This document shows positions 7,558 to 16,353 of a DNA stretch of 64,000 bases, piece by piece. The stretch is from CAYVQE01 sp964454005 (lineage in GTDB: Bacteria > Myxococcota > B64-G9): contig CAYVQE010000010.1 in assembly GCA_964454005.1 (NCBI GenBank), forward strand, positions 23,869 through 87,868. The letters run 5' to 3'. The position numbers were made by a program, and so were the translations under genes. The notes beneath the pieces were generated by a model. It ran no database searches. It saw nothing but the letters and a program-made list of their open reading frames with translations, and was not told where the DNA came from. The first letter of the stretch is position 1. Each line of letters opens with the position of its first letter.

Positions 7558-8984
7558 CGGCCGCGGCGGCGGCCGATCAGCACCAGCAGCCCGCCCAGGG
7601 CCACGGCCAACAGCGGCGCGGCCGGGAACCAGCGCGAAAACCAACCCGGCTCCAGCGGCGGCGGAGGGGCCGGTGCGGCCACGGCGATGTCCGGCGGTGC
7701 CGGCAGCTCGGGCAGCGGCCGGTCGGCGGCGGCCGCCGCCTGCGCGCGCAGCTTCTCGTTCGGCGCGGCGGTGTCGTCCCAGTGGGGGTAGTCCAGCTCC
7801 AGCTTGCGCATCAGGAAGTGGCGCTCGATCCAGTCGATCAGCCCGGGGCTCAGGTTCAGATCGCGGGGCTGCTCGGCGCCCGACAGGTCGAAGCTTCGAC
7901 TGCGGCCGTCCGGAGCCTCGAGCGTCAGCCGGCGCGGCAGGGCCAGCGCGCTGAAGTCGACCGCCTGGGCGTCGTAGTGGTTGGAGCGCAGCGCGCCGGA
8001 GCGGGTGGCGTAGACCACGTCGTAGGCGTCGGCCATGCGCCGGGCCGCCTCCACCGTGGCCCGCCAGCCACCGGGGTGGAACCAGCGGATGGGCACGTCC
8101 AGCTGCCACTCCTGGTTGACCCGCTCCAGCTCGCGCACGAAGCGGATCACCGCCGCCCGGCTCTTCTTGCGGCTCAGGGCGAAGGCGCCCCACATCAGGT
8201 AGCCGCGGCGGCGGCGGCGCACCGTGGTGTACAGACCCACCTCGGCGCCCTGGGCCTCGAGCTGCTCGATCAACGAGCGCACCCGGGCGGCGAAGGTGCC
8301 CGATGGGTTCTGCTCGGCCAGGGCGCGCAGCTTGCGCTCGCGGCCGCGGGGGTTTTTGTAGCGCATCACCCAGTTGGGCCCCAGCACGGCGCCGTCGGCG
8401 GCCGGGGGCATGTCTGGCCGGCGCTCGGGCCGGTCCACGGCCAGCTGATCGCGGCGGTAGGGGTAGCTGCGCGGGCCGCGCGACTTCGGCCGGAAGACCT
8501 CCTGCGGGTGCACCAAAGCGCCCACCTTGCGCACGCGGCCCGGCAGCAGGAACACCCGCCGGCCGTACAGCCCGGCGCGGCCGGCGCGCAGCACGTCGTC
8601 GAGCAGCAGCAGCAGGTCGTGGGGGGCGACCGGCCGCTTGAGCCCCTCGCGCAGCACCCGGGTGAAGGGCTCGCCGCGCCGGGTGCGTGCCAGGCGCAGA
8701 AGCAGCGCCCCGTCGACGCCGGTGCCGGCGAAGTCCAGCGTCCAGCGGCCGAGCAGGCGGCCGGCCTGGGCGTAGGCGCGGCGGTAGTCGGGCTGCTCGG
8801 GATCGAGGCGGATCACGTCGAAGCGATCGTCGATCGGAATGTGCCGTGGCCAAGAGCGCTCGACCGCCCCGCCCTGCCCTGTCTGTCCTTTCTGTCCGGC
8901 CTGCACCGCACCGGCGGCCAACAGCAGCCCGAGCACGGCGATCGCCGGCAGCACAGGGGTCGGGACGCGGGGACGGGACGGCAT
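7530..8984 (-). CDS. Exported protein with M15-like motif and C-terminal membrane anchor
   Basis: The 484-residue protein has a signal peptide (hydrophobic VLPAIAVLGLLLAAGAVQA) and one C-terminal transmembrane helix (around residues 450-470, LLAVALGGLLVLIG) ending in an Arg-rich tail. Around residue 335 it has SNHYDAQAVDF, which lines up with the SxHxxGxAxD zinc signature of M15 D,D-carboxypeptidases, with the Gly replaced by Ala. A second His ligand was not clearly identified (DYPHW near residue 395 is a candidate), so activity is uncertain. It follows the lipase gene by 19 nt on the same strand. Confidence 0.6.
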   Translation of the reverse strand: MPSRPRVPTPVLPAIAVLGLLLAAGAVQAGQKGQTGQGGAVERSWPRHIPIDDRFDVIRLDPEQPDYRRAYAQAGRLLGRWTLDFAGTGVDGALLLRLARTRRGEPFTRVLREGLKRPVAPHDLLLLLDDVLRAGRAGLYGRRVFLLPGRVRKVGALVHPQEVFRPKSRGPRSYPYRRDQLAVDRPERRPDMPPAADGAVLGPNWVMRYKNPRGRERKLRALAEQNPSGTFAARVRSLIEQLEAQGAEVGLYTTVRRRRRGYLMWGAFALSRKKSRAAVIRFVRELERVNQEWQLDVPIRWFHPGGWRATVEAARRMADAYDVVYATRSGALRSNHYDAQAVDFSALALPRRLTLEAPDGRSRSFDLSGAEQPRDLNLSPGLIDWIERHFLMRKLELDYPHWDDTAAPNEKLRAQAAAAADRPLPELPAPPDIAVAAPAPPPPLEPGWFSRWFPAAPLLAVALGGLLVLIGRRRGRQSARPARK

Positions 8985-9003
8985 CGTCGTTCGATCGCTC
9001 CTT

Positions 9004-9816
9004 TCAGCCTCCGGCGCCGGAATCGAGCGCGGTGCGCACCGCGGCGAAGGCGGCCGGGTCGAGCAGGTAGCTGTAGTGGGTGGCCGGGGTCAGGTCGATG
9101 GCCGCGGCGCCTTCGAGCAGGGCCGACTCGGGCGGCAGCACGAACAGGTCGTTGCGGCTGGAACAGCAGATCAGCCGCACCCCGGCCGGCGGCCGGCCGG
9201 CGTCCAGCCGGCGCATCAGCGGGCTGTCGGGCCGCAGCGCGCGCAGGGTATCGGTGTTGGCGTAGCGCGCCGGGTAGGTGCCGTGGTGCGGCACGCCCAG
9301 GCTGACGAAGGCGCCCACCCGCGGCGCCAGGCCGTGCTCCTGCAGCGCCAGCCGGGCCACCACGCCGCCCAGGCTGTGGGCCACCAGGTCCACTTGCTCG
9401 ACGCCGTTGACCGCGCACACCCGCTCGACCTTGTGCGCCAGCTCGGCGGCCTGCTCGGCGATGGAGCTGTCCGGGCTGAAACCGATGCGGTAGGAGCGCT
9501 TGCGGCCGTTGAGCCAGAACCACCAGCTCATCAGCAAAAAGTTGCCCCGGGTGCCGCCCAGGCCATGGACGAAGACCAGCGGCGGGTGGCCGTCGTCCGG
9601 CACCGGAGCGATGGCGGCGTCGCGCCGTTCGAACAGGGAGTGGGCCAGCAGCGGCAGCTGCAGCAGGTGGCGCTGCACGTCCGGATCCACCGTCCGGTAG
9701 CCGGCCGCCGCCTTGCGCCCCAGCCAGACGCCGCCGGCCGCCACCCCGCGGCCGGCCGCGCTCAGCCCGCGCATCAGCCAGTGGGCCCCTTCTCGCTCGT
9801 CGCGCTCGTCGTCCAT
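9004..9816 (-). CDS. Alpha/beta-hydrolase, triacylglycerol-lipase-like
   Basis: The 270-residue protein has the lipase oxyanion segment PLVFVHGLGGTRGN and the nucleophile elbow AHSLGG (Ser ~146), with a candidate catalytic His in the C-terminal TPATHYSYL. The 60-residue N-terminus is basic and Gly-rich without a clear cleavable signal. The substrate is unknown but an ester or lipid is likely. ATG at 9816. First gene of a two-gene unit with the M15-like protein and divergent from the RNase H gene. Confidence 0.8.
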   Translation of the reverse strand: MDDERDEREGAHWLMRGLSAAGRGVAAGGVWLGRKAAAGYRTVDPDVQRHLLQLPLLAHSLFERRDAAIAPVPDDGHPPLVFVHGLGGTRGNFLLMSWWFWLNGRKRSYRIGFSPDSSIAEQAAELAHKVERVCAVNGVEQVDLVAHSLGGVVARLALQEHGLAPRVGAFVSLGVPHHGTYPARYANTDTLRALRPDSPLMRRLDAGRPPAGVRLICCSSRNDLFVLPPESALLEGAAAIDLTPATHYSYLLDPAAFAAVRTALDSGAGG

Positions 9817-9927
9817 GCCGCCGACCAGACTATACGCAGCCCGGCGCGCAGTTCAATCCGTGCGCTGCCGGAAACTTCCGCCAAAAACGTTCATTCCCCC
9901 TTGCGCCCGGGCGCCGCGGGGTGTTTG

Positions 9928-10614
9928 ATGCCGCCCATGGCCGACAATGACTTCACTTGCAGCAAATGTGGAAAGAGCTTCAGCGTGCCCGAGGCCGCTT
10001 TGAAGAAATACCCCGGTTGGACGCCGCGGGTCTGCCTGGGCTGCCGCGACGCCGCCAAAGGCGGTCGGGCCGCGGGCGGGGCCAGGGCCAACTCCAAACG
10101 CCCGCGCAACAAGCCGGCCGGCCGGGCGGCCGAGGGCGAGCTGAGCCTGGACGAGGTGCGGGTGCGCTACAGCGCCGGGCCCCAGGACGGCCTGTTCACC
10201 GACGGCTCGGCCCGGCCCAACCCCGGCCCCGGCGGCTGGGGCGCGGTCTACGTGCGCGGCGGCGAGGTGCTGGCCCAGCAGCACGGCCACGAGTCGCACA
10301 CCACCAACAACCGCATGGAGCTGATGGCCCTGATCGAGGGCAGCCGGCTGGTGCCGGCCGGCGAGCCGACCGTGGTCTACACCGACAGCGAGCTGTGCTT
10401 CAACACGCTGACCAAGTGGGCGGCCGGCTGGGAAGGCCGCGGCTGGAAGCGCAAGGGCGGGCCCATCAAGAACCTGGAGCTGGTCCAGCGCGCTTACCGC
10501 ATCTTCCAGCAGCGGCCCGAGCTGGAGCTGCGCTGGATCCGGGCCCACGACGGCTCGCTGTGGAACGAATACGCCGACAGCCTGGCCAATGCCTGGGCCC
10601 GCCAACGCCTCTGA
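9928..10614 (+). CDS. rnhA: Ribonuclease HI with N-terminal zinc ribbon
   Basis: The 228-residue protein cleaves the RNA strand of RNA-DNA hybrids. The C-terminal 150 residues carry the RNase H DEDD set: TDGSARPNPGPGGWG (Asp), NNRMELMAL (Glu), YTDSEL (Asp) and the last Asp in NEYADSLAN. The first ~50 residues hold CSKCGKSF and CLGCR, a four-Cys zinc ribbon, then a basic linker (KRPRNKPAGR). That N-terminal ribbon is not standard for rnhA and may help bind nucleic acid. ATG 9928 sits behind GGGGTG; ATG 9937 is an alternative. Confidence 0.88.
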   Translation: MPPMADNDFTCSKCGKSFSVPEAALKKYPGWTPRVCLGCRDAAKGGRAAGGARANSKRPRNKPAGRAAEGELSLDEVRVRYSAGPQDGLFTDGSARPNPGPGGWGAVYVRGGEVLAQQHGHESHTTNNRMELMALIEGSRLVPAGEPTVVYTDSELCFNTLTKWAAGWEGRGWKRKGGPIKNLELVQRAYRIFQQRPELELRWIRAHDGSLWNEYADSLANAWARQRL

Positions 10615-10648
10615 TCTCTGATTTCCCGCCTCGGCCGCCCCCCATGAT

Positions 10649-11428
10649 TCATTCCGCCCAGGTTAGATCGGCGCGGACCGGGAAGTGATCCGACGGCCAG
10701 CGGCCGTCCTGTTCGCGCTCGACCTTGGCGACGGCGCTGCAGCGCAGCGCCGGACCGATGAGGATCCAATCCAGCCGCCCCTTGCGCGGCTGGCCGTCGA
10801 AGCGGTGCGCGGTCCAGGCCGGCTTGCCCTCGCCCAGGCCCAGCGCCCGCCAGCAGTCGCTGAGCCCGGTGCGCTGCTCGAGCAGCGCGCGGTGGGTGGG
10901 CGAGCCCGGCGCGTCGTTGAAATCGCCCATCACCACCACCGGCTCGGTGCATTCGGCGGCAAAATCGGCCAGCAGCCGGGCCTGGTTGGGCCGGGCGATA
11001 TCACCCAGGTGGTCGAGGTGGGTGGCCACGGCCACCAGAGCGCTGCCACCGGCGCGCTGGCGCAGCCGGGCCCAGCTCATCATGCGCGGGAAGGCGCTGT
11101 CCCAGCCCTTGGACAGGGGCTCATCGGGCGTGGGGCTCAACCAGCGGTCGCCGCCGGCGAGCAGCTCGAGCGATTCGTTGCGCACGAACAGGCTCGGGTA
11201 CTGGCTGTTCTCGTCGCGTGCCCGCCCGTCCGGCCAGTGCAGGCCGTAAGTCGGGGCCAAGCGCTCGGCCAGCCAGTCGAGCATGCTGGTCAGGCCCTCC
11301 TGGGTGCCGAGCACGTCCGGGGCCTGCTCCTCGATCAGCCGCGCCACCAGCTCGCGCCGCAGCGACCAGGCGTCGTCGCCGTCGCGCTCATTGGCGAAGC
11401 GCAGGTTGAAGGTCATCGCCCGCAGCAT
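10649..11428 (-). CDS. Endonuclease/exonuclease/phosphatase family protein
   Basis: The 259-residue protein shows the EEP metal-dependent fold: MTFNLRF with the metal Asn, GTQEGL (metal Glu), THLDHLG, GDFNDAPGS and a final PSDHFPV Asp-His pair. There is no signal peptide, so a cytoplasmic phosphodiesterase or phosphatase role is likely; the substrate cannot be read. GGAGGAG precedes ATG 11428; an internal ATG (residue 5) is also possible. It is convergent with the RNase H gene. Confidence 0.85.
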   Translation of the reverse strand: MLRAMTFNLRFANERDGDDAWSLRRELVARLIEEQAPDVLGTQEGLTSMLDWLAERLAPTYGLHWPDGRARDENSQYPSLFVRNESLELLAGGDRWLSPTPDEPLSKGWDSAFPRMMSWARLRQRAGGSALVAVATHLDHLGDIARPNQARLLADFAAECTEPVVVMGDFNDAPGSPTHRALLEQRTGLSDCWRALGLGEGKPAWTAHRFDGQPRKGRLDWILIGPALRCSAVAKVEREQDGRWPSDHFPVRADLTWAE

Positions 11429-11471
11429 GATCCGGACTCCTCCGCCCCCCGGCCACCCGGTCGCCGGCCCG

Positions 11472-12593
11472 TCACAGATCCTCCAGCGCCTCCTGATCGG
11501 CCCGGCTCGGCTGGCGCTTGAACTCGACCACCGCCTTGTAGGCCAGCGTGATCCGCGGCCGGCCGCCTTCGCCGATGCAGGACAGCACGATGCGCGTCCA
11601 GTCGGTCTCCCAGACCGCCTGCAGGGTCAGCTGGCCGGCGGCCACCGCCCGCATGGTGTCGCTCTGGCGCCGATCGGCGGCGGTCTGCCAGACCCGGCCG
11701 CTGCGGTAGGCCTGGCCGTACTTGCGGCCGAGCAGCTCGCGCAGCCGCTGGTAGTCGGCCAGCACCCGCCCGCCGCCGCGCCGGGTCGAAGGCGGCTCGA
11801 ACAGCACCACCGCCTCACGCACGATGCCTTCCGAGAAGCGGTAGAACACCTTGGCCGGCCGTCCGGCCACCGCACCCTGCCAGACCAGATCGCGGCTGTT
11901 GGCCAGCGGCATCACGTCCGGCTCGGCCTCCATCACCTGCGGTCGCGTCATGCCCCAGCGCACGTCGCGCAAGCCGTGGCAGCGCGGCAGCGCACCGGCC
12001 TTGCGCCGCTTATACAGCCGCAGCGCGCGCACCGCCTTGCCCGAGCGGGCCCCGTGGGCGGCCAGCGCGCGCAGCGTCTCGGCACGGCCGGGCCCGCGCG
12101 CGAAGCGCGCCTGCTCCAGCGGGGTCTGGCCCTCGGCGTCCAGGGCGTTGACCTCGGCCCCGACCGCGATCAGCCGCCGCACCAGCCCGGCCCGGCCGCG
12201 GCTGGCCGCCCGGTGCAAGGGGGTGACCCCGTTCTGATCGGCCTTGTTCACGTCGGCCCCGGCCGCCAGCAGCCGCTCGGCGAGCGCGCTGTGGCCGTTG
12301 GCCACCGCCAGCTGCAGCGGTGTGATGCCCTCGGCATCGCTGACATCGGGCGCAGCGCCGTGCTCGAGCAGCAGCTCGGCGATCTCGTGTTGGCCGTGGG
12401 CGGCGGCGTGGTGCAGCGCGGTCCAGCCGCGGGCGTCGTGGGCGTCCACATCGGCGCCGGCGTCGAGCAGGCGCTGCACCGCGTGGAAGCGATTCTGGCG
12501 GGCGCGCTGGACCAGTTCCGGCGCTGCGCCGGCGGCGGCCAGCGCCGGCAGCAGCCAGACCAGTAGCGGGATCGCCAATCGCAGCCGCTCCAT
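11472..12593 (-). CDS. Exported ankyrin-repeat protein
   Basis: The 373-residue protein starts with a signal peptide (LAIPLLVWLLPALAAAGAA). Residues ~25-190 are about five ankyrin repeats (AGADVDAHDARGWTALHHAA, AVANGHSALAERLLAAGADV, VTPLHRAASRGRAGL and so on), a protein-binding scaffold. The C-terminal ~180 residues are a separate domain with RWGMTRPQVMEAEPDV, resembling periplasmic domains that track substrate or protein interactions; not otherwise recognised. It probably acts in the periplasm. No operon partner is clear; the EEP gene lies 43 nt downstream on the same strand. Confidence 0.82.
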   Translation of the reverse strand: MERLRLAIPLLVWLLPALAAAGAAPELVQRARQNRFHAVQRLLDAGADVDAHDARGWTALHHAAAHGQHEIAELLLEHGAAPDVSDAEGITPLQLAVANGHSALAERLLAAGADVNKADQNGVTPLHRAASRGRAGLVRRLIAVGAEVNALDAEGQTPLEQARFARGPGRAETLRALAAHGARSGKAVRALRLYKRRKAGALPRCHGLRDVRWGMTRPQVMEAEPDVMPLANSRDLVWQGAVAGRPAKVFYRFSEGIVREAVVLFEPPSTRRGGGRVLADYQRLRELLGRKYGQAYRSGRVWQTAADRRQSDTMRAVAAGQLTLQAVWETDWTRIVLSCIGEGGRPRITLAYKAVVEFKRQPSRADQEALEDL

Positions 12594-12664
12594 CGCCTAT
12601 CGACCTCCGATCGCGCGCCAGCCACTGCGGCTGCGGATCCGCCCGGTGCGCAGCCTCGTTCCGC

Positions 12665-13012
12665 TCATGGCTCGTCCAGGCGGCAGCGGGCGCCGATGAA
12701 GTCCCGCTGGCCGCTGCAGTCGGCGTTTTCGTAGACGGTCATCTCGTAGGCGTCGATCCAGATGGGGTGGCCCGGCATGGGAACCATCACCCCGCCGTTC
12801 GACTCCACGCAACCCGCCTCGCAGCGCCCCCGGGCCGTACAGGCCGTACCGGCCAGACAGTCCGTATCGTCGGCACAATCGAAAACGCAATCCCCTTCAC
12901 GGCAATAGAGCCCCGCCGCACAGTCCGCATCCCGCGCGCACTCCGGCCCCCCGCCGCAGCCCGCCGCCAGGGCCCAGCCCAGTGCCGTAATAATCGAGGC
13001 CCAGCGCCACAT
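12665..13012 (-). CDS. Short Cys-rich lipoprotein ending in a sulfatase-modifying-factor-like stub
   Basis: The 115-residue protein has a lipobox LAAGC, then Cys-rich repeats (CARDADCAAGLYC, CADDTDCLAGTAC) of the kind common in myxobacterial surface lipoproteins. The last 40 residues contain PIWIDAYEMTVYEN, close to the start of formylglycine-generating-enzyme (SUMF1) domains, but the protein stops ~20 residues later. It looks like a gene that has lost most of its C-terminal domain, although the stub may be functional. Confidence 0.65.
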   Translation of the reverse strand: MWRWASIITALGWALAAGCGGGPECARDADCAAGLYCREGDCVFDCADDTDCLAGTACTARGRCEAGCVESNGGVMVPMPGHPIWIDAYEMTVYENADCSGQRDFIGARCRLDEP

Positions 13013-13258
13013 GGCCCCAGTCTAGCGCCGCCACTCGCGTCTGGACAAGCCCCGCAGAGAGCAAAATCAAGAGTCGGAGGATGCGGAAACACGGGAACGG
13101 AGGTCGATGCCGTAGGCGGCCGCGCCCCGGGGGCCTGGCCGGTGCGGCGAATCGGCGGCCGGGGGTCTTGTCAAACGCAGCTGAGTGATTAGATTCCGTT
13201 ACGGATAGGGAGGACGCCCCGGTGGTGGGGTCGCACCAGCGTAGCAGAGCAGCACGAC

Positions 13259-13366
13259 CTGGCGGGATTGCGGTTGCGAGCGGACTCCGATGCTGGCGTG
13301 CTGACCGTACGCCTGCCCAAGATCGAACGCGCCCGCAAGAGCGCGCGCAAGGTCGAGGTCGAGTAA
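13259..13366 (+). pseudogene. Hsp20/alpha-crystallin C-terminal fragment
   Basis: Frame ending at the TAA of 13364-13366 encodes LRADSDAGVLTVRLPKIERA and a KVEVE end, the last beta strands of small heat-shock proteins (GVLTVRLPK followed by a basic tail). Only about 30 residues are recognisable. No start codon or N-terminal arm lies upstream, so this is a remnant of a lost chaperone gene. Confidence 0.55.
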
Positions 13367-13380
13367 GGCCGAAAGAAGCA

Positions 13381-13403
13381 CGGGCCCGCTCCCGGCGGGC
13401 CCG
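13381..13403. terminator. Perfect 9-bp palindromic hairpin after the Hsp20 fragment
   Basis: CGGGCCCGC (13381-13389), a 5-nt loop and GCGGGCCCG (13395-13403) form a perfect stem 14 bp after the Hsp20 stop. There is no T-run, so it may be the former terminator of that gene rather than a strong intrinsic one. Confidence 0.45.
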
Positions 13404-13461
13404 CACCTATCGCTGCATCCTGTAACTCCACTGCCATGCGGATGAATCAGGCCTTCTCCCC

Positions 13462-13580
13462 GCGATCCCGGGAAGACCTCCGTCCCCTTCCTGCGTGCGC
13501 GATCCCGGGCAGATTTCCGTCCCCCTTCCTGGCCGTCCCCAACCTGGCCCGTCCTCAGCCTGGCCGACCTCCGTCCCCAG
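13462..13580. repeat. Imperfect 37-bp repeats with ACCTCCGTCCCC core
   Basis: GCGATCCCGGG(A/C)AGA begins two units (13462 and 13499, period 37 bp) that continue with CTCCGTCCCC or TTCCGTCCCCC and TTCCTG. A further core lies at 13566-13578. The same core occurs at about 26099 and 41321, also beside decayed or intergenic sequence. Confidence 0.5.
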
Positions 13581-13617
13581 ATCAGAGCGCAAACGGCTTG
13601 GAGAGAACCCGGCGCGT

Positions 13618-14460
13618 TCAGGCTGCGGCGCGGGCGGCGGCTCCGGTGGACAGCAGCAGCACGCCGATCAGGATCAGGCCGATGATGCCCAGCTGGGCGA
13701 TCGGGGGTGGGTCGGCGTAGAGGCCGGCCTCGAGCAGCAGCGGGGTGATGACCGCGGCGGCGTTGACCGCCGGCACCACCTCCAGGGCGCGGCCGCGCAG
13801 GAAGCCGAGCTGGGTCACGGCGGTGGCCGTGCCGGCGAACAGCAGGGCGATGTAGGGATAGGGTGTGGTCAGCTGGCCGGCCAGCGAGCCGCCGGCGCGC
13901 ACCAGCCCGGCATCGCCCAGAAAGATGGCCAGCCCGATGCAGGCGCCGGCCGCCAGGCCGTATGCCATGCCGTGGATGCGCCGCCAGCGCAGCGCCGCCA
14001 GGCAGCCGGCCGCGCACAGCAGCACCATGCCGGCGGCGGCCCACACCAGCTGGCCGTCGTCCAGCCGGCGGGCGCCGATCTCGTGTTCGGCGCCCAGCAG
14101 CGCCAACACCGAGGTGCCCACCACCACCAGCGCCATGCCCAGCCAGTCGGTGCGGCCCATGGGCTCGCCGATGACCTTGAGCGCGTAAAGGGTCAGCCCG
14201 ATCAGACCGACGCCGGTCATGGCGGCGATGGCCGAGGGTGACTTGGACAGCATCAGCCCCACCGAGTAGGGCAAGGCCGCCCCGGCGGTGATGGCCAGGC
14301 CCAGCAGCCAGATAAACAGGTCGCGGCGCTGCGGCCGGGCGAACATGCGCCGGCCGTGTAAGAACACGCCCACCTTCTGCTTCTGCACCCCCTTGCCGAT
14401 GTTCATCATCAGCGCGGCCAGGATGCCGAACAGGATGCCGAGGATGAATCCGCTGTCCAC
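13618..14460 (-). CDS. DMT-superfamily (EamA/NIPA-like) transporter
   Basis: The 280-residue protein is almost entirely hydrophobic, with about nine or ten helices. It opens GFILGILFGILAALMMNIGK, a start typical of NIPA/EamA-type carriers, and has two internally similar halves. It probably imports or exports a small metabolite or ion at the inner membrane. It is the last gene of the eight-gene operon, 24 nt after the SDR, so it may move the substrate or product of the glycyl-radical pathway; that link is inference from position. Confidence 0.75.
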   Translation of the reverse strand: MDSGFILGILFGILAALMMNIGKGVQKQKVGVFLHGRRMFARPQRRDLFIWLLGLAITAGAALPYSVGLMLSKSPSAIAAMTGVGLIGLTLYALKVIGEPMGRTDWLGMALVVVGTSVLALLGAEHEIGARRLDDGQLVWAAAGMVLLCAAGCLAALRWRRIHGMAYGLAAGACIGLAIFLGDAGLVRAGGSLAGQLTTPYPYIALLFAGTATAVTQLGFLRGRALEVVPAVNAAAVITPLLLEAGLYADPPPIAQLGIIGLILIGVLLLSTGAAARAAA

Positions 14461-14484
14461 GTTTGCCGTTCCTTCGCGGGTGCT

Positions 14485-15297
14485 TCAGGAAAACCTCTCG
14501 TACAGGCCCCAGCGGCTGGAGCGCGCCCAGCGGATGGCCCGCTCGACCAGGCCCGGCGACAAGCGGTGGACCCAGCGGCCGAGCTGGCCCACCGGTGTCA
14601 TAACCAGCTCGCGGCGCCGGCGGCGCATCATGTGCAGGATCTGCCCGGCGGCCTCGTCCTGGCTGTGGTGCGCCGGCCGGTCGGGCGGCACCGGGCTGCC
14701 GTCGGCGGCCAGGATGCTCTTCTGCGGGTCGTGCTCGGTGAAGCCCAGGTAGATCACACCCACGTGCACCCCGGCCGCGGCCAGCTCGATGCGCAGCGAC
14801 TCGGCCAGCCCGGTCAGCGCCATCTTGGAGGCGCAGTAGACCGAGGCGCCCGGCAGGCCGAACAGCCCGGCGATGCTGGAGACGAACAGCAGCTGGCCGT
14901 GCGCGGCGATCAGATGTTCGGCCGCCGCCCGCGACAGGTAGACGCTGCCCAGCAGATTGGTCCGAATCACCCGCTCGCAGACTGCCGGGTCCAGCTCGGC
15001 GAACTCGCCGCGCATCGACACCCCGGCGTTGTTGACCACCGCATCCAGCCGGCCGAAGCGCTCCACGGCCGCGGCCACCAGCCGCTCGGCGTCGTCTCGC
15101 TGGCCCACGTCGCCGGCCAGCGCCTCCACCCGGCCGCCGTCGCGCCGCAGCGCATCGCGGGTCTCGATCAAGCGCTGCTCGCCGCGGGCGCCCAGCATCA
15201 CCCGGGCCCCCTCGGCCACCAGCCGGGCCGCCAGGGCCCGGCCCACCCCGCGGCTGGAGCCGCTGATCAACACCACCTTGTCCCGATAGCTATCCAT
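14485..15297 (-). CDS. Short-chain dehydrogenase/reductase (operon)
   Basis: The 270-residue NAD(P)-dependent enzyme has the motifs SGSSRGVGRALA, NNAGVSMRG, SSIAGLFGLPG and the catalytic pair YCASK. The C-terminus (LGRWVHRLSPGLVERAIRWA) is amphipathic and suggests membrane contact. It likely oxidises or reduces a hydroxyl or keto group on the operon's substrate. It starts 15 nt after the epimerase gene. Confidence 0.88.
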   Translation of the reverse strand: MDSYRDKVVLISGSSRGVGRALAARLVAEGARVMLGARGEQRLIETRDALRRDGGRVEALAGDVGQRDDAERLVAAAVERFGRLDAVVNNAGVSMRGEFAELDPAVCERVIRTNLLGSVYLSRAAAEHLIAAHGQLLFVSSIAGLFGLPGASVYCASKMALTGLAESLRIELAAAGVHVGVIYLGFTEHDPQKSILAADGSPVPPDRPAHHSQDEAAGQILHMMRRRRRELVMTPVGQLGRWVHRLSPGLVERAIRWARSSRWGLYERFS

Positions 15298-15312
15298 GGC
15301 TGCACCCCTCGA

Positions 15313-16311
15313 TCAGATGTGGCCGTAAGTCCGCAGGCTGCGCACGCTCTGGGCGATGGCCGCGTCGACCGGCGTTTGCTGCAGGCTCAGCTGCTCCACC
15401 GCCCGCGACGCGTCGTAGTAGGTGCCGCACAGCGCCAGCCGCGCCAGGCGCCGGTCCAGCGGCGGCCGGCGGCCGCTCAGCCGGCCGTAGAGCGAGCCGG
15501 CCAGACCGGCTGCCCGCACCGCCCCGGCCGGCAAGGTGGCCAGCGGCGCCGGCGCGCCGCCGGCGATGCGCGCCACCCGGGTGAAGAAGTCGCGGTAGCT
15601 CAGGTTGTGGCCGCCGGCGATGTAGCAGCCGCCGCGCTCGCCCTTGTGGAAGGCGGCCAGCAGGGCGCCGGCCACGTCGCCGGCGCAGGCGAAGTTGCGC
15701 CCGCCGGGCGAGACGAAGCGCATGCGCCGCAGCAGAAACTGCCGGATCAGCTCGCCCGAGCTGGGCCGCCAGTCCAGCTCGCCCAGCAGAAAGGTCGGCG
15801 CCACCACCACCGCGTCCAGCCCGCGCTCGGCCGCGTAGCGCTGCACCAGCCGGGTGGCCCGGTGCTTCGACTCCATGTAGGCGATGCCGCGGTAGGCCTC
15901 CGGAAAGCCGCCCCGCTCGTCGCCCGGCCGCTCGCGGGAGCCGAACTGGAAGGACGAGGCCGAACCGGTGAACACCAGCCGCTCGACCCCGGCCGCCAGA
16001 CAGGCGTCGGCCACCCGCCGGGTGCCCTCCAGGTTGACCGCCCACACCTTGGCGGGCGGCGCCCACAGGTCGGTGATGGCCGCGCAGTGGAAGACCGCCC
16101 GGCAGCCGTCGGCGGCCCGGGCCAGCTCGGCACCCCGGCCCAAGAGATCGCCGGGGGTCTGTTCGATGTCCAGCCCCTCGAGCACCGGCGAGTCCGAGCC
16201 CGGCTGCACCAGCACCCGCACCCGCCAGCCTGCCTGCAGCAGCCGGCGCACCAGGTGGGCGCCCAGCAGGCCGTCGCCGCCCAGCACCAGGGCCCTGTCG
16301 CTCGTGGTCAT
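15313..16311 (-). CDS. NAD-dependent epimerase/dehydratase, 3-beta-HSD-like
   Basis: The 332-residue extended SDR has a Rossmann motif LVLGGDGLLGAHLVRRLL, FHCAAITDLW, the Ser region FTGSASS and YMESKHRAT (YxxxK: YMESK). The mix fits 3-beta-hydroxysteroid dehydrogenase or dihydroflavonol-reductase-like members, which act on sterol or acyl substrates. It is 42 nt downstream of the activase and 15 nt upstream of the SDR. Confidence 0.85.
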   Translation of the reverse strand: MTTSDRALVLGGDGLLGAHLVRRLLQAGWRVRVLVQPGSDSPVLEGLDIEQTPGDLLGRGAELARAADGCRAVFHCAAITDLWAPPAKVWAVNLEGTRRVADACLAAGVERLVFTGSASSFQFGSRERPGDERGGFPEAYRGIAYMESKHRATRLVQRYAAERGLDAVVVAPTFLLGELDWRPSSGELIRQFLLRRMRFVSPGGRNFACAGDVAGALLAAFHKGERGGCYIAGGHNLSYRDFFTRVARIAGGAPAPLATLPAGAVRAAGLAGSLYGRLSGRRPPLDRRLARLALCGTYYDASRAVEQLSLQQTPVDAAIAQSVRSLRTYGHI

Positions 16312-16353
16312 GTCCGCCTCCTCGTCCGGCTCTTCCGGCTCGTCCCGCCCGCG

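Larger units (their letters stand above)
13013..13617. other. Relic intergenic region
   Basis: About 600 bp without an intact gene. It holds an Hsp20 C-terminal fragment (13259-13366), a palindrome (13381-13403) and imperfect repeats around ACCTCCGTCCCC (13462-13580). The rest shows nothing recognisable. Confidence 0.6.

Noticed and set aside
13222..13425. 67-codon plus-strand frame over the Hsp20 fragment
   Set aside because: Arg-rich, in a different frame from the recognisable Hsp20 residues, with no ribosome site.
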